Part shown: positions 1 to 8,852 of the stretch, in pieces
Layout: the number at the start of each line of letters is the position of its first letter
How positions within the stretch are numbered: the stretch's first letter is position 1
Assembly (NCBI GenBank): GCA_903896545.1
Contig: CAITYF010000122.1
Location: 1 to 64,000, forward strand
DNA from: an uncultured Myxococcales bacterium
Lineage (GTDB): Bacteria; Myxococcota_A; UBA9042
Length of the DNA: 64,000 nucleotides
Direction: 5' to 3'
Notes under the pieces: generated by a model
What the model saw: only the letters and a program-made list of their open reading frames with translations
What the model was told of the DNA's origin: nothing
The model's database searches: none
Made by a program: the position numbers and the translations under genes

Positions 1-317
1 ACACTCCGACCGAAGTTCGAGCTCAAACCTGCCCGAACCGCGGCGTGCCACCGGAGGTGCACGCTCGCGGTCCAGTCCGAGAGGGCAACAGGCTTGACCC
101 ACAGAGCTTGGTGTTGGACAAAGGTCGGACTGTTTAGACAAGCAGCGAGGAGATGAGGACGCGATGGACGGGGAACGCACATGGACCACTCCTGCAGCCT
201 CGGCCGACACACGCCGACGACCAGCCGGTGCATCGGTAGCTGACCCCGACGCATTGGCAAGGTAGGACGCGGGAGCCGCGGCGCTATCCGCTGGAGAACG
301 TGCGGTTCCGGCCGCAG
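1..317. other. Intergenic or unassigned left edge
   Basis: No open reading frame with recognisable protein features covers this stretch on either strand. It lies beyond the 3' end of the minus-strand lipoprotein gene that ends at 318. I see no tRNA-like fold, strong hairpin or repeat. It could hold regulatory sequence for a gene outside the window. Confidence 0.4.
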
Positions 318-1181
318 CTATTTGTCTGCCAACAGGCCAAAAGGCGGCACGCCGTTGGTGAGCCAGCCGCCCACGCACTTCAGGCGCTGCGAGGTGAACG
401 TCGTCCCCGCCTTGTGCGCTGTCCACGTGTAGATGCCCGGAGTCGCGCCGGCAATGAGCACACCGCCGTCGGAGGTGGTCTCGGTCAACGACTTGTCTGG
501 CACCACGCTCGTGTTGAAGTAGTAGGGGCCGTGCTCCGCTGTGAGCGCGGGCTCCGTGGTGACTGTCGCTCCGGGCTCACCAGGTGCCCACCACAGGTTC
601 TGACTGTCGCCATGCGCGGTCACGGTGACGACCATTTGGCATTGCGTCGGGTCGTTGGAATCAAAACCGACCAGGACGCCCAGATACACGGCGATCAGCT
701 GCGTCACGACCTGAAAATTCACGTCCTTCACGTCCTCTTTGCCAATTGCAATGATCGGCGAGAGGCTCGGAAAGTAGTCCGGGTGGACAACAGCCACAGT
801 GAACTCACCGCCTTCGGGCAGGCCGGAAAACGTGAACGCGCCGTCCGGACCGAGAGCCTGCGTGTGGTCGGGGAATTCGAGTAGATATGCAGTGGCGCCT
901 GTGACGTCTTTTTGCTGTTCGATGGCGCCCACACCAGTCGCATTGAAAAAATACGCAGCGCCGCTGAGTTTGCGCTCGCCGCCGACCCAAACAGGGCCGG
1001 AATCGGCAGGTCCGGTGTCCGCAGTGACTGCGTCCGGCGCGCTGACGTCGGTCGTCCCGCCGGAATCCGCGGCGGTTGCGTCGACCAGTGACGCCGCGTC
1101 ATCGGTGTTCGACGTTGTTGTCGTTGCAGTGCCGCAGCCGATGAAGGCGAGAACGAGGGCCCACGGGAAAAAGTGTCGCAT
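318..1181 (-). CDS. Secreted lipoprotein with Ala/Asp/Thr-rich linker
   Basis: 287-residue predicted lipoprotein of unknown function. The N-terminus is a short basic and hydrophobic signal ending in a lipobox (FIGC). A linker of about 45 residues rich in Asp, Ala, Thr and Ser follows. The folded part has a stretch like carboxypeptidase-regulatory or Ig-like modules (GPDGAFTFSGLPEGGEFTV), in which a polar turn precedes a beta-strand edge, and two cysteines near the end could form a disulfide. The reading frame stays open upstream to 1496, but the lipoprotein signal fixes the start at the ATG at 1181. The same kind of linker recurs on unrelated lipoproteins in this window. Anchoring in the outer membrane is inferred from the signal only. 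Confidence 0.75.
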   Translation of the reverse strand: MRHFFPWALVLAFIGCGTATTTTSNTDDAASLVDATAADSGGTTDVSAPDAVTADTGPADSGPVWVGGERKLSGAAYFFNATGVGAIEQQKDVTGATAYLLEFPDHTQALGPDGAFTFSGLPEGGEFTVAVVHPDYFPSLSPIIAIGKEDVKDVNFQVVTQLIAVYLGVLVGFDSNDPTQCQMVVTVTAHGDSQNLWWAPGEPGATVTTEPALTAEHGPYYFNTSVVPDKSLTETTSDGGVLIAGATPGIYTWTAHKAGTTFTSQRLKCVGGWLTNGVPPFGLLADK

Positions 1182-1522
1182 GCTGGATCCGTTTGGCGCA
1201 CGGGGGACGATTGGCAGCCGATCCCGGAAGCTATGCGGAGCACGCGACGCGGTCAACCCGTAGCGCGTCGGGCACGGTCGCATGCGTGCGAGCCACCGAG
1301 GCGGTGGGCAGCATGACCGCACCGTGACAACAGCGCGTTGACGCTCGCTGGAATCGGGCGCCACCTTGAGCCTCCATGTGTTGATCGTCGCAGCGTTCGC
1401 CCGGCAAACACGCTGACCGAATTCCAAGCCGTTGTCCCTCACCAAGCCCTGCGGCTCACCATTCTCCAGTCGTGTGCCCACATCAGCGCGTTTCAACCCC
1501 GTTTCTGTTCTCGTCGCATCCC
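1182..1522. other. Intergenic region between two minus-strand genes
   Basis: 341 bases without a convincing gene. The frame of the downstream lipoprotein is open here but shows no signal or domain. It contains a 19-base sequence at 1409-1427 that recurs exactly at 46415-46433, just after another gene. It should also hold the promoter of the lipoprotein gene, but I see no clear -35/-10 pair. Confidence 0.4.
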
Positions 1523-2815
1523 TTAGCCGCGCAACCCCACCTCAGCATGCGCGGTCCCATCCAGCTGCCAACGCTGCTCGACGTGCCACGCGCCTTTCCG
1601 TCGATGCTCCAGAACGACCGTTGCATCCGCCCGCTCACTGTTGGTGCACGTTGCTGCGCGACCATCCGGGTCCTTGTACCCCACCACAACGCAGCGCTCC
1701 GGCGGCAGTGTCACGTGCACGTTCAGCCGCCGGTCGCCCACTTGGCCTTCCAGCTTCCACTCCGGCAGCGTCGTCTCGCAGCGAAACGCCGTGAGCGCCG
1801 CCACAAGCGGCATGGGCGGCCAATCTTGACCGCCAAAGCGAAGGCGCACAAACGGCAACGGCCGCAGGTTTTTCAGCCCCGGACGCGTCGACACGGCCGC
1901 CACGACATCCAACGCAGCGCCGTCGCCCAGATCCGCGTGCAGCCAGGTCCAGCGTTCCGCACTTCCGTGACCGTAAATCCGCGCCATGCCGGCGTTGCCC
2001 GCGAACAGCACCACTTCGCCGTCGACTTTCAGTTGCCCCGACCAGTGTGCTTGCGGGTCCAAAACCACCATCGCGCCAGGCAGCAGCTCCATTTCCCAGA
2101 GCCACCGCGGGAACACAAAAAGCGGCGGGGTGCGCAGCTTCTGTTGCAGTTGCCATTGGATCCGCGGCGTCTCGCCCTCCCACAGCGTTGGTCCCAGCGT
2201 GCAATCGCTCGTCGCAAACCAGTGCGTGCTCGTGTCGACCGCGTGCGGGCCGAAGTGGGCGATGACGGGCGCGCCCTTTACCGGGAAAAACGCTGCCCAG
2301 CCGTGCGCATACGCGGGCGCGTCGGGAGGCGAAACCGTCTCTGCGTGCAACCAAAGACCGTGGCCGGTCTGCGCGTCAGTCGCCGTTCCATACCACACCT
2401 CCTGGCGCAGCTTCTTGCCGTGCCAACGCGGCCACCCCAATTCCTGACCGTCCTTTAGATCCGGCGTACCCACCGCGAGTCCCCACAGGATCCAGATGGG
2501 GTAGGTGAGGAAAATGAGGAAAGAGAGGAGGTGCGTCAGCCAAGTCGGATGCCGGTAATCAAAGTGGAAAATGCCCGAGTTGAGCATCCAGTCGCGACCG
2601 GTTTCCGCGCCGCACATCTCCCAGAGCCAGCGCGTCCATTCGAGGTCGAAGTACAGCGAAACCGACGTGCCCCAGTACACAATCAACGTGACAATAACAG
2701 TGCCTTTCATCACAACTGGGCGGATGTGTACGCGTTGGCGTGAGAGGAGGAGACTCACGCACCAGCCAGTGAAGAGGAGCAGGAGGGGATCGAGAAGAAA
2801 GCTGTCGTACGGCAT
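1523..2815 (-). CDS. Membrane protein with CrtC/AttH-like C-terminal domain
   Basis: 430 residues. Three hydrophobic segments lie in the first 125 residues (near 5-25, 36-58 and 92-115). A soluble domain of about 290 residues follows, rich in Trp and in beta-strand patterns. A stretch near its middle (IYGHGSAERWTWLHADLG) resembles the lipocalin-like hydroxyneurosporene hydratase/AttH (CrtC-like) fold; this is a family-level resemblance recognised by eye. The ATG overlaps the stop of the upstream GMC oxidoreductase (TAATG), so translation is probably coupled and the two products likely act together, perhaps on a hydrophobic substrate at the membrane. A TTG two codons earlier is a weaker start. 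The reaction is not known. Confidence 0.6.
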   Translation of the reverse strand: MPYDSFLLDPLLLLFTGWCVSLLLSRQRVHIRPVVMKGTVIVTLIVYWGTSVSLYFDLEWTRWLWEMCGAETGRDWMLNSGIFHFDYRHPTWLTHLLSFLIFLTYPIWILWGLAVGTPDLKDGQELGWPRWHGKKLRQEVWYGTATDAQTGHGLWLHAETVSPPDAPAYAHGWAAFFPVKGAPVIAHFGPHAVDTSTHWFATSDCTLGPTLWEGETPRIQWQLQQKLRTPPLFVFPRWLWEMELLPGAMVVLDPQAHWSGQLKVDGEVVLFAGNAGMARIYGHGSAERWTWLHADLGDGAALDVVAAVSTRPGLKNLRPLPFVRLRFGGQDWPPMPLVAALTAFRCETTLPEWKLEGQVGDRRLNVHVTLPPERCVVVGYKDPDGRAATCTNSERADATVVLEHRRKGAWHVEQRWQLDGTAHAEVGLRG

Positions 2816-4743
2816 TACCAAGTCTCCAGAATGCGTTCAGCGGCGCGGTGGGCGAACGCCATGATGGTCACTTGCGGATTGACCGTGAGGGAAGTCGGAA
2901 AGACGCACGCGTCGCAAACGACGAGCCGTTCCATCCCATGGACCGCTCCCCACCCGTCGACGACGCCTTGCCCCGGCTCGCCGATGCGCGCCGTGCCCAT
3001 CGGGTGATACGCAGAGAGTTGGAGGCGCGAAGCGGGCCAATCGCGGGCGAAACAGGCGTCCACGTCGGCCTTGGAGCGCAGCCGACCGACGCCTTCCATC
3101 ATCGGCACGACTTCTTGTGCGCCCGCCGCGAAGAGAATCTCGCACGCCAACTTCATGCCCCGCAGCGTCTTGCGCCGATCGACGTCGTTCAGGTTGTAGA
3201 GCAGCAGCGGCGACCGTGCGCCACCCAAGTCGATGACGCGGCCCTCGGAGGTGTCGGAGACCAGCAGGCCCAGCGTCGCCAGCTGGCTGAAGTGACCCAA
3301 CAGTTGTTTGCGCTCCAGACCGGTCAACGTCATGCCCGCTTCCGCGTAGCCCAGACTCGGCGGCGGAAACGTCGCTTCCAGGAGAACACCTTCGTCGGCA
3401 AGCGTGTCCACGAGATAGCTCTGCAAGACGCCACGCCACGCGCGCACTTCGTGTTTGAAACGCCCCGTGACGCCGGTCGCCGGGTGAATCCGCAAGTGGC
3501 GTCCCAGATCCCGCGGGCGAATGCCCGACGCGCGCAAGAGCCCCGGTGAACCAATTGCGCCGGCCGCAACGACGACCCCGCGCTTGGCGTGTAACGTGAA
3601 CTGACCGGAAAGCGTGCCGTCCACCGCCCGGAAGCGTCCACGGACGCCGGTTGCGCGGGTTCCGGTGCGCAGGACCTCGTCGACGTGTGCTTGTGCGAAG
3701 ATGGTCGCGCCCGCTTCCACGGCTTGCGGCAGGTAGTTCAAGTGGACGCCGCGCTTGGCATCGACAGGACACCCCGCAGCGCATTGCCCCGCGCCGTGGC
3801 AGTTGGGCGCGTTGCGCGGCAGTGGACGGCCGGAAAGTCCCAGCGCATCGACGCCGCGGCGCACGGTTTCCGCGTTGCCGCCCATCACCGACCACGAGGC
3901 GGGCGCCACGCCCAAGGTTCGCTCCACCTCGGCGTAATGCGCACCCAGCGCGTCGGGCGGCATTTGACTGGCAAAGTCGCGCTGCCAACCTGCCGCAACG
4001 CGGTCGGGCGTGCGCAGACAGGTGCCCGAATTGACCACCGTCGTCCCGCCCACCGCGCGTCCCAGTGGCAACAGCACCGTTGGCTTGCCCAGCGTCATCG
4101 TCGCGCCCGCGTCCCGGTAGAGCAGCGGCATGCGGTCCAGCGGCGGTGCGGCGTATTCGTCGCGTGTGTGCGTGTCGCCTTCCTCCACGAGCGCCACCGA
4201 CCAGCCAGCCCGCGCCAAAGTCCGCGCCAGCGGCGCCGCGCCTGCGCCAGAACCGACGACGACGACGTCAAAATCTGCCTGAAAATAACGCGGTAGGTCC
4301 GGTGGCCGCTGCACCGGCAGGTGGTGGACAGGCGGCAACGGCTCCGCCAGCGGCACCTTTTGGCCATTGCCGACGTCCAGCAGTTCCACGACGCGCGGCG
4401 CCTCCAGATACGCGCCCATCGCCAGCATTTTGAGCGGCAGCAGCATGCGGGCGACCAACGGCGACGCGTTTTCCAGAGTGAGCAGCCACGCCGCGCGCTG
4501 AGCACGCGTGAGGTGTGAAAAGCGTGGCTGCACCTTCAGCCACGGCAGGTGTTCAAGCAACCAGAACGACATCTGCAGCAGGCGCTGGTGCAAGGGCGGC
4601 AGGTGTTCCAGGAGCGCGACAATGCGCGTGCCCACGTCGAGGTCTGCGGCGCCGGGCAGCGGATCGCCCGCGCCTTCATCGGCTGGCGGCAAGAGCGCGT
4701 CCGCGGCGGCGGCGAGAAAAGCGTGGAGCGGGGTCGGGCGCAT
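2815..4743 (-). CDS. GMC-family oxidoreductase (long-chain alcohol/sterol oxidase-like)
   Basis: 642-residue FAD-dependent oxidoreductase. An N-terminal helical region of about 155 residues precedes the dinucleotide-binding motif VVVVGSGAGAAPLA near residue 160. The glycine-rich GRAVGGTTVVNSG element follows, then a cysteine cluster (CHGAGQCAAGC) typical of the long-chain alcohol oxidase and cholesterol-oxidase-like branch. The C-terminal GMC signature contains YHPMGTARIG and SLTVNPQVTIM. Such enzymes oxidise primary alcohols or sterols. No signal peptide is visible. The ATG at 4743 is preceded by GAGG at 5-base spacing; a GTG two codons upstream is possible. It is translationally coupled to the following membrane protein. 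The substrate cannot be told from sequence. Confidence 0.87.
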   Translation of the reverse strand: MRPTPLHAFLAAAADALLPPADEGAGDPLPGAADLDVGTRIVALLEHLPPLHQRLLQMSFWLLEHLPWLKVQPRFSHLTRAQRAAWLLTLENASPLVARMLLPLKMLAMGAYLEAPRVVELLDVGNGQKVPLAEPLPPVHHLPVQRPPDLPRYFQADFDVVVVGSGAGAAPLARTLARAGWSVALVEEGDTHTRDEYAAPPLDRMPLLYRDAGATMTLGKPTVLLPLGRAVGGTTVVNSGTCLRTPDRVAAGWQRDFASQMPPDALGAHYAEVERTLGVAPASWSVMGGNAETVRRGVDALGLSGRPLPRNAPNCHGAGQCAAGCPVDAKRGVHLNYLPQAVEAGATIFAQAHVDEVLRTGTRATGVRGRFRAVDGTLSGQFTLHAKRGVVVAAGAIGSPGLLRASGIRPRDLGRHLRIHPATGVTGRFKHEVRAWRGVLQSYLVDTLADEGVLLEATFPPPSLGYAEAGMTLTGLERKQLLGHFSQLATLGLLVSDTSEGRVIDLGGARSPLLLYNLNDVDRRKTLRGMKLACEILFAAGAQEVVPMMEGVGRLRSKADVDACFARDWPASRLQLSAYHPMGTARIGEPGQGVVDGWGAVHGMERLVVCDACVFPTSLTVNPQVTIMAFAHRAAERILETW

Positions 4744-5022
4744 GGACACCTCAACGCGTGAACCTCCACGAGTCTGGTCTCGAAGCGCACGGACTTCAAG
4801 CGTCGCCGCGTCTGACGTTTTGCGTTGTCGTCGGCGCCTCCGATGGGCCGCAGGCGTCGGGCACGCTCCATGACATGATGTTGAGATGTAAAGATCTGTA
4901 AGTCCATGAAGGTGTGAGAATTCAGCCGCTGCGACGCAGTTTTAGAACGCCGGAGGCCTTGTTCCTGCGTGTCTCAAGACTACGCTTCCGGGTCGATACG
5001 ATTTCGCCTTGGGAGGGCGGCA

Positions 5023-6027
5023 ATGGTGTTCAAATTTAGCACGTTTCTGCTCCTCGCCCCGTTGTGCGCGTGCCAAGCAGTCGCGTCGTCTGCGGGAACG
5101 CCAAACGCTGAGACTGCATCGGACGCGCAGGTCGATACCGAGTCGATGGATGCTGACGCGCATGATGCCTGTCCCGCGGTCAACTGTTTGGGCAGCCCGG
5201 ACGGCGATGCATCGTCTGCACAGGGGGAAGACAGCGCTGCCGGTGGGCACGACGCGATGACGACGGCGAACGACGTTGCGGGCCTTGCCGCGAAAGATCC
5301 CGCCTTTGATGCGCCGATGGATCCCAACGTTGATCAGCTGATGCAGGTCCCAGCGTCGGAAATCGACCTGTCCAAGGACTTTGTGCTGACGCCGGACACG
5401 GTGGTCCCCGTTTTGCAGAACTTCTACGCGTGGGGGTTGCAGCCGGGGCAACAGGTTCCCGATTTCACGCTGTGGTCGCTGGAGGGCAAGCTCGTTTCGC
5501 TGAGCGATTGGAAGAACAAGTCGAACGTGCTCGTGGTGATGGGAACGCCGTCGTGCGGCGAATTTCGCAACTCGTTCAGGCCGCGGTTGCCCGCGTTTCA
5601 GGCGTACGTCGACGCCATCACAGCGCAGACTGGTGAAAAGCTGCAAGTGCTCTTGGTGTTGAATAAGGAAGCGCACCCGGCGATCGATCCGAGTCCGTAC
5701 GTCGGTGTCCAATGGACGGGAGCGGACAACGTGGCGGACAAGATTCTGGTGCGGCAGCCGACCACCTACGGCACGCGCGTGCTCAACGGGCGTGCGTACG
5801 TGCAGCGCTACAAGATGAACGCGGCGCAGTTTCTCGTCGATGGGATGGACAACGCGGTGTGGCAGCAGTTCGGGCAGCTTTCCAACACTGCGCATCTGAT
5901 CGACAAGAATGGCGTGCTGGTTTGGAAGGAGCCGTGGGCGCTGCAGGCCGGAAAGTCGGAGCAAGACCCGACCGTCAAACCGGAATTGTACGCTCAGGTC
6001 GCCAAGTTGCTGGGCGCGAAGCCGTAG
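5023..6027 (+). CDS. Deiodinase-like thioredoxin-fold lipoprotein (Cys form)
   Basis: 334 residues. A signal peptide ends at a lipobox-like site (LCAC), followed by an Asp/Ala/Ser-rich linker of about 70 residues and a thioredoxin-fold domain. Three points match iodothyronine-deiodinase-family proteins: the active-site loop GTPSCGEFR, where the Cys falls where deiodinases carry selenocysteine; the EAHP motif after the next strand; and a late LVDGMDN segment followed by HLIDKNGVLVWK. AhpC/TSA-like redoxins are the alternative. The function is probably a periplasmic or surface thiol redox step; iodine chemistry should not be assumed. The ATG at 5023 has GGGAGG upstream; the longer frame from 4969 lacks a good signal peptide. 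It converges on the peroxidase gene, 36 bases away. Confidence 0.7.
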   Translation: MVFKFSTFLLLAPLCACQAVASSAGTPNAETASDAQVDTESMDADAHDACPAVNCLGSPDGDASSAQGEDSAAGGHDAMTTANDVAGLAAKDPAFDAPMDPNVDQLMQVPASEIDLSKDFVLTPDTVVPVLQNFYAWGLQPGQQVPDFTLWSLEGKLVSLSDWKNKSNVLVVMGTPSCGEFRNSFRPRLPAFQAYVDAITAQTGEKLQVLLVLNKEAHPAIDPSPYVGVQWTGADNVADKILVRQPTTYGTRVLNGRAYVQRYKMNAAQFLVDGMDNAVWQQFGQLSNTAHLIDKNGVLVWKEPWALQAGKSEQDPTVKPELYAQVAKLLGAKP

Positions 6028-6063
6028 CCGTCGCGTCTGCAGTCCCAGCGGGGCGTGCCCTGA

Positions 6064-7269
6064 CTATGGCGCGACCAACTCGGTCGCGGCCGACGGGCAA
6101 TCGAGCGCGTGGAGGAAGGCGACCAGGTCGTCCAATTCGTCATCGGGCACGAACACGCCTTGCAGCTGAGGGTCCAGCGCGCCGATCGTCGCGTTCCTGC
6201 CGTCGCGTCCGCCGTCCCGTCCACCCCTGCCGTTCCGGTAGATGTCCTCGATGAAGCCACGCAGCGTCTCCTGGTGGGACGCGTGGCCAAAGAACGTGCG
6301 CTGTCCGGCGCCGCGCAGGCTTGGCGTCTTGAAGGCGCCCGTGGTCGCGGTCTCGGTTGCCGCTTCTGCGAGCTTGACCTGGCCGCTCGTGGTGTCGTCT
6401 GAAAAGAGTCCGGCGCCATTGAAGACGTCGCTCAGCAGTTGCGGGAGGCCTGCCTCACGTCCCGGATCCGTCGAAGGAACGCCGATGTTGTGGAACTCGC
6501 CGTCCGAGAACGCCGGTCCGCTGTGGCAACGCGCGCAACGGTGCTCGACGAACGACCTTGCGCCATTTTCTTCCGCCGTGGTTAGAGACGCCTCGCCGCG
6601 CACCCACTTGTCAAACTTGGTGTCCGCGCAAATCAGCTTGCGTTCGTACGCCTCGAGGGCCTTGCCGACGTTGGCACCGACGCGGTCGATGTCCTCCTGC
6701 GTCGCTGTGGGAAGGGCATCCCACTCCGTCATCCCCGGCTTACCGCGCGTCGGCGTCACATCGAGCTGCGGGAGCACGCCAAAAATCGCCTCGTATTCGT
6801 TGCGGTAGCGGTCGGCAATCACGCGAACCAGCTCCAAACGCGTCAGGTCCATCTCGCGCGGGTTCTCGATTGCCTTCAGCGGCTGCGCCCAAACGGAGTC
6901 GGCGCGACCGTCCCACAGTGTGAACCGCTGGAACGCCGCCGCCGTGATCGGCATCGCGTGGCGCCCACCGAGTTGACCGCGTACGCCGACGGAGAATGCC
7001 CGCGGGTCGGAGAAGCCGTGGTCCGGTGAGTGGCAGCTTGCGCAGGCAATCGTCGCGTCGACGCTCAAGTGCTTGTCAAAGAACAGCCGTTGACCCAGCG
7101 CGGCGGCCGACGCGTTGTTCGCAAACGCGTTGGTCGGCGACTCTGGCAGCATTTTTGCCGTCAGTTCTTGGGAGTTGAGCTCAGTCAAGTCGACCGTGCC
7201 GTTGCAAGCGCTCAGCGCGAGTACAAGCGCCAGCAGGAAGCAGAGAAGGTGCGAGGGGTGCTGCGTCAT
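6064..7269 (-). CDS. Di-haem cytochrome c peroxidase (MauG/CcpA family) lipoprotein
   Basis: 401 residues. The signal peptide ends in a lipobox (ALSAC, Cys22), so the protein should be anchored in the periplasm or outer membrane. Two CxxCH haem c motifs are present: CASCH at 76-80 and CARCH at 245-249, the usual spacing for bacterial cytochrome c peroxidases and MauG-like proteins. LGQRLFFDKHLS before haem 1 and KTPSLRGAGQRTFFGH late in the protein are family features. A Gly/Arg/Asp-rich insert (RNGRGGRDGGRDGRN) lies near the C-terminus. It would reduce H2O2 or oxidise a substrate with electrons from a small cytochrome. The ATG has GGAGG five bases upstream. It lies 93 bases after the anti-sigma gene and may belong to that operon. 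Confidence 0.92.
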   Translation of the reverse strand: MTQHPSHLLCFLLALVLALSACNGTVDLTELNSQELTAKMLPESPTNAFANNASAAALGQRLFFDKHLSVDATIACASCHSPDHGFSDPRAFSVGVRGQLGGRHAMPITAAAFQRFTLWDGRADSVWAQPLKAIENPREMDLTRLELVRVIADRYRNEYEAIFGVLPQLDVTPTRGKPGMTEWDALPTATQEDIDRVGANVGKALEAYERKLICADTKFDKWVRGEASLTTAEENGARSFVEHRCARCHSGPAFSDGEFHNIGVPSTDPGREAGLPQLLSDVFNGAGLFSDDTTSGQVKLAEAATETATTGAFKTPSLRGAGQRTFFGHASHQETLRGFIEDIYRNGRGGRDGGRDGRNATIGALDPQLQGVFVPDDELDDLVAFLHALDCPSAATELVAP

Positions 7270-7362
7270 GGGGACCTCCAGAGAGGGGGGAGCCTTGGCA
7301 TCGCGCCGCGGCTGGCTCTCTCTTGGTGTTGTCCGGCAGTCGAAGAAACCTTCGCAAAATCG

Positions 7363-8277
7363 TCAGAGCGCTTCCGGTCCGGCGATTTTGGATGCTTGGC
7401 GGCGGTGTGCGCCGGTCGGATGCTCCCGCAGGTACCGCTGCGCCGCATCTTGTGCGTCATCGGCACGGCCCGCGCGTTGGAGGGAGATCGCGACCAAATA
7501 GGCGGCCTCATCGACGCGTGGGTCGGAGGGGTAGGTCGCGGCGAATGCGTTGAACCGTGTCGCTGCCAAGCCAAAGTCGCCGCTGCCCAGCGCCGCAACC
7601 GCCGCTGCAAACTCGGCCGACGCGGGCGCGACGACGGGGCGCGGCGCCGCATCGGGGGAAGTCACGGGCGGCGAGGGCGCATTAGCGGGCGCAAGGTCGG
7701 CGCGTGCCAGCGGAGCCTTTGCCGGTGTCCACACGGTTCGACGCGCTGCACCCCTGACCGGCACCTTTGCGACCCCGGCGCCCGGCGTGGGCGGGGTGGG
7801 CTCCGTCGACAAATCGGCAGCTTCAGCGACCGGCGCTTCGACGGACGTCGCGGAGCGCAGGTGACGCGGCTCGGTCGCCGCTCGCGGCCCAACCGCAGTT
7901 GCGGCGTCGGTCGCAGCAGTCGGCTTGGCGACGGGATCCGACTTCGCGGCGGCTTGCCACGCAGCGACGCCGGCCATCGCGGACGCGGCAAACAGCGCGC
8001 CGGCAGCCAGCGCCCAGCGACGCTTGGGTGCGGCGCGCCGTGGATTCCCAACTGCCGCGCGGAGCAGCGACAGGCGCGCGCGCTGATGTTCCAACTGGGT
8101 CGGCTCTTGGCCAGACTCCCGCAACATGTGCCGGATCGCCACGAGTTCCTGCTGGAGCGCTGTGCACGAAGCGCACGCCTGCACATGGCGCGCACAGGAC
8201 GCTTGCTCCACAGGTCCCAAGCGACCGTCGTGCAGCGCTTCAATGAGATTCGCCTGCGGGCAGGGCTTGCCGTTCAT
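7363..8277 (-). CDS. Zinc-finger anti-sigma factor with C-terminal TPR domain
   Basis: 304 residues. The N-terminus carries a ZAS-type zinc site, His31-x3-Cys35-x2-Cys38 (HVQACASC), as in anti-sigma factors that hold ECF sigma factors. One membrane segment spans about 88-107. A long Ala/Pro/Thr linker of about 110 residues leads to a C-terminal TPR/YbgF-like helical repeat (SGDFGLAATRFNAFAATYP), presumably in the periplasm. Its ATG overlaps the sigma-factor stop by four bases (ATGA), which is typical of sigma/anti-sigma pairs and helps fix both identities. The periplasmic TPR is a plausible sensor or partner-binding part, perhaps for the OM-like protein encoded at the head of this operon; that is inference. 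Confidence 0.85.
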   Translation of the reverse strand: MNGKPCPQANLIEALHDGRLGPVEQASCARHVQACASCTALQQELVAIRHMLRESGQEPTQLEHQRARLSLLRAAVGNPRRAAPKRRWALAAGALFAASAMAGVAAWQAAAKSDPVAKPTAATDAATAVGPRAATEPRHLRSATSVEAPVAEAADLSTEPTPPTPGAGVAKVPVRGAARRTVWTPAKAPLARADLAPANAPSPPVTSPDAAPRPVVAPASAEFAAAVAALGSGDFGLAATRFNAFAATYPSDPRVDEAAYLVAISLQRAGRADDAQDAAQRYLREHPTGAHRRQASKIAGPEAL

Positions 8278-8852
8278 GGGTCCATCCCTTTGAGCCTGCG
8301 GGCGAGCTCAGCGCGTGCTTCCGACAAACGGCGCCACACAGTCCCCGGCGGAATGCCGAGCGCCGCGGCAACCTCCACGCCGGACATCTCGCCCAATTCC
8401 ACCATCAACAGGACCTCACGGTGCCTTTCGTTCAGTTTGGCCATCGCGGCGTGGAGGGCCGCGTGGCGTTGGTCTGTCTCGATCGCGTCGCGTTGGGACT
8501 TCGTCGGCTCAGTCGGATGCGAACCAAACGACTCCAACATGCGCCGCAGTCGCGCGAAGCCTCGCTTGCGGCGTCGAACCAGCTGTGCGGCAATACCAAA
8601 GAGGAAGGGCCGCCCCGGCGCGCCCGGCGTGAACGAGCCGGCGGCGCGCGACGCGGTCAGAAACGTCTCCTGCACCAGATCGTCCACTTCCGCCGGATTC
8701 ACGAGCAGACGCAACAGAAAGTGGCGAACGTTCGTGTGGTAGCGGTCAAAAAGCTCGCCCAGCGCCGAGAGGTCTCCGGACGCCATCTGCGCAAAAAGCG
8801 CGTCGTCGTTCGCAGCGGTGAGGTCCGCTTGACGGGCGATCGCGCGGCTCAT
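8274..8852 (-). CDS. ECF-family RNA polymerase sigma factor
   Basis: 192 residues. Region 2 is visible around ALGELFDRYHTNVRHFLLRL and DDLVQETFLTASRAA. Region 4 with its helix-turn-helix is MSGVEVAAALGIPPGTVWRRL. There is no region 1 or 3, as expected for an ECF sigma factor. The ATG at 8852 overlaps the stop of the upstream OM-like gene (ATGA), and its own stop overlaps the anti-sigma start in the same way, so three genes are coupled in tandem. An open frame extends 11 codons upstream but would run further into the preceding gene. It probably controls its own operon in response to the membrane-bound anti-sigma factor. Confidence 0.92.
   Translation of the reverse strand: MSRAIARQADLTAANDDALFAQMASGDLSALGELFDRYHTNVRHFLLRLLVNPAEVDDLVQETFLTASRAAGSFTPGAPGRPFLFGIAAQLVRRRKRGFARLRRMLESFGSHPTEPTKSQRDAIETDQRHAALHAAMAKLNERHREVLLMVELGEMSGVEVAAALGIPPGTVWRRLSEARAELARRLKGMDP

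Noticed and set aside
1182-1496. Integrase-like words (RDNGLEF) in the frame upstream of the first lipoprotein
   Set aside because: Too short and isolated; no DDE-type context or partner ORF, so not called as a mobile element.
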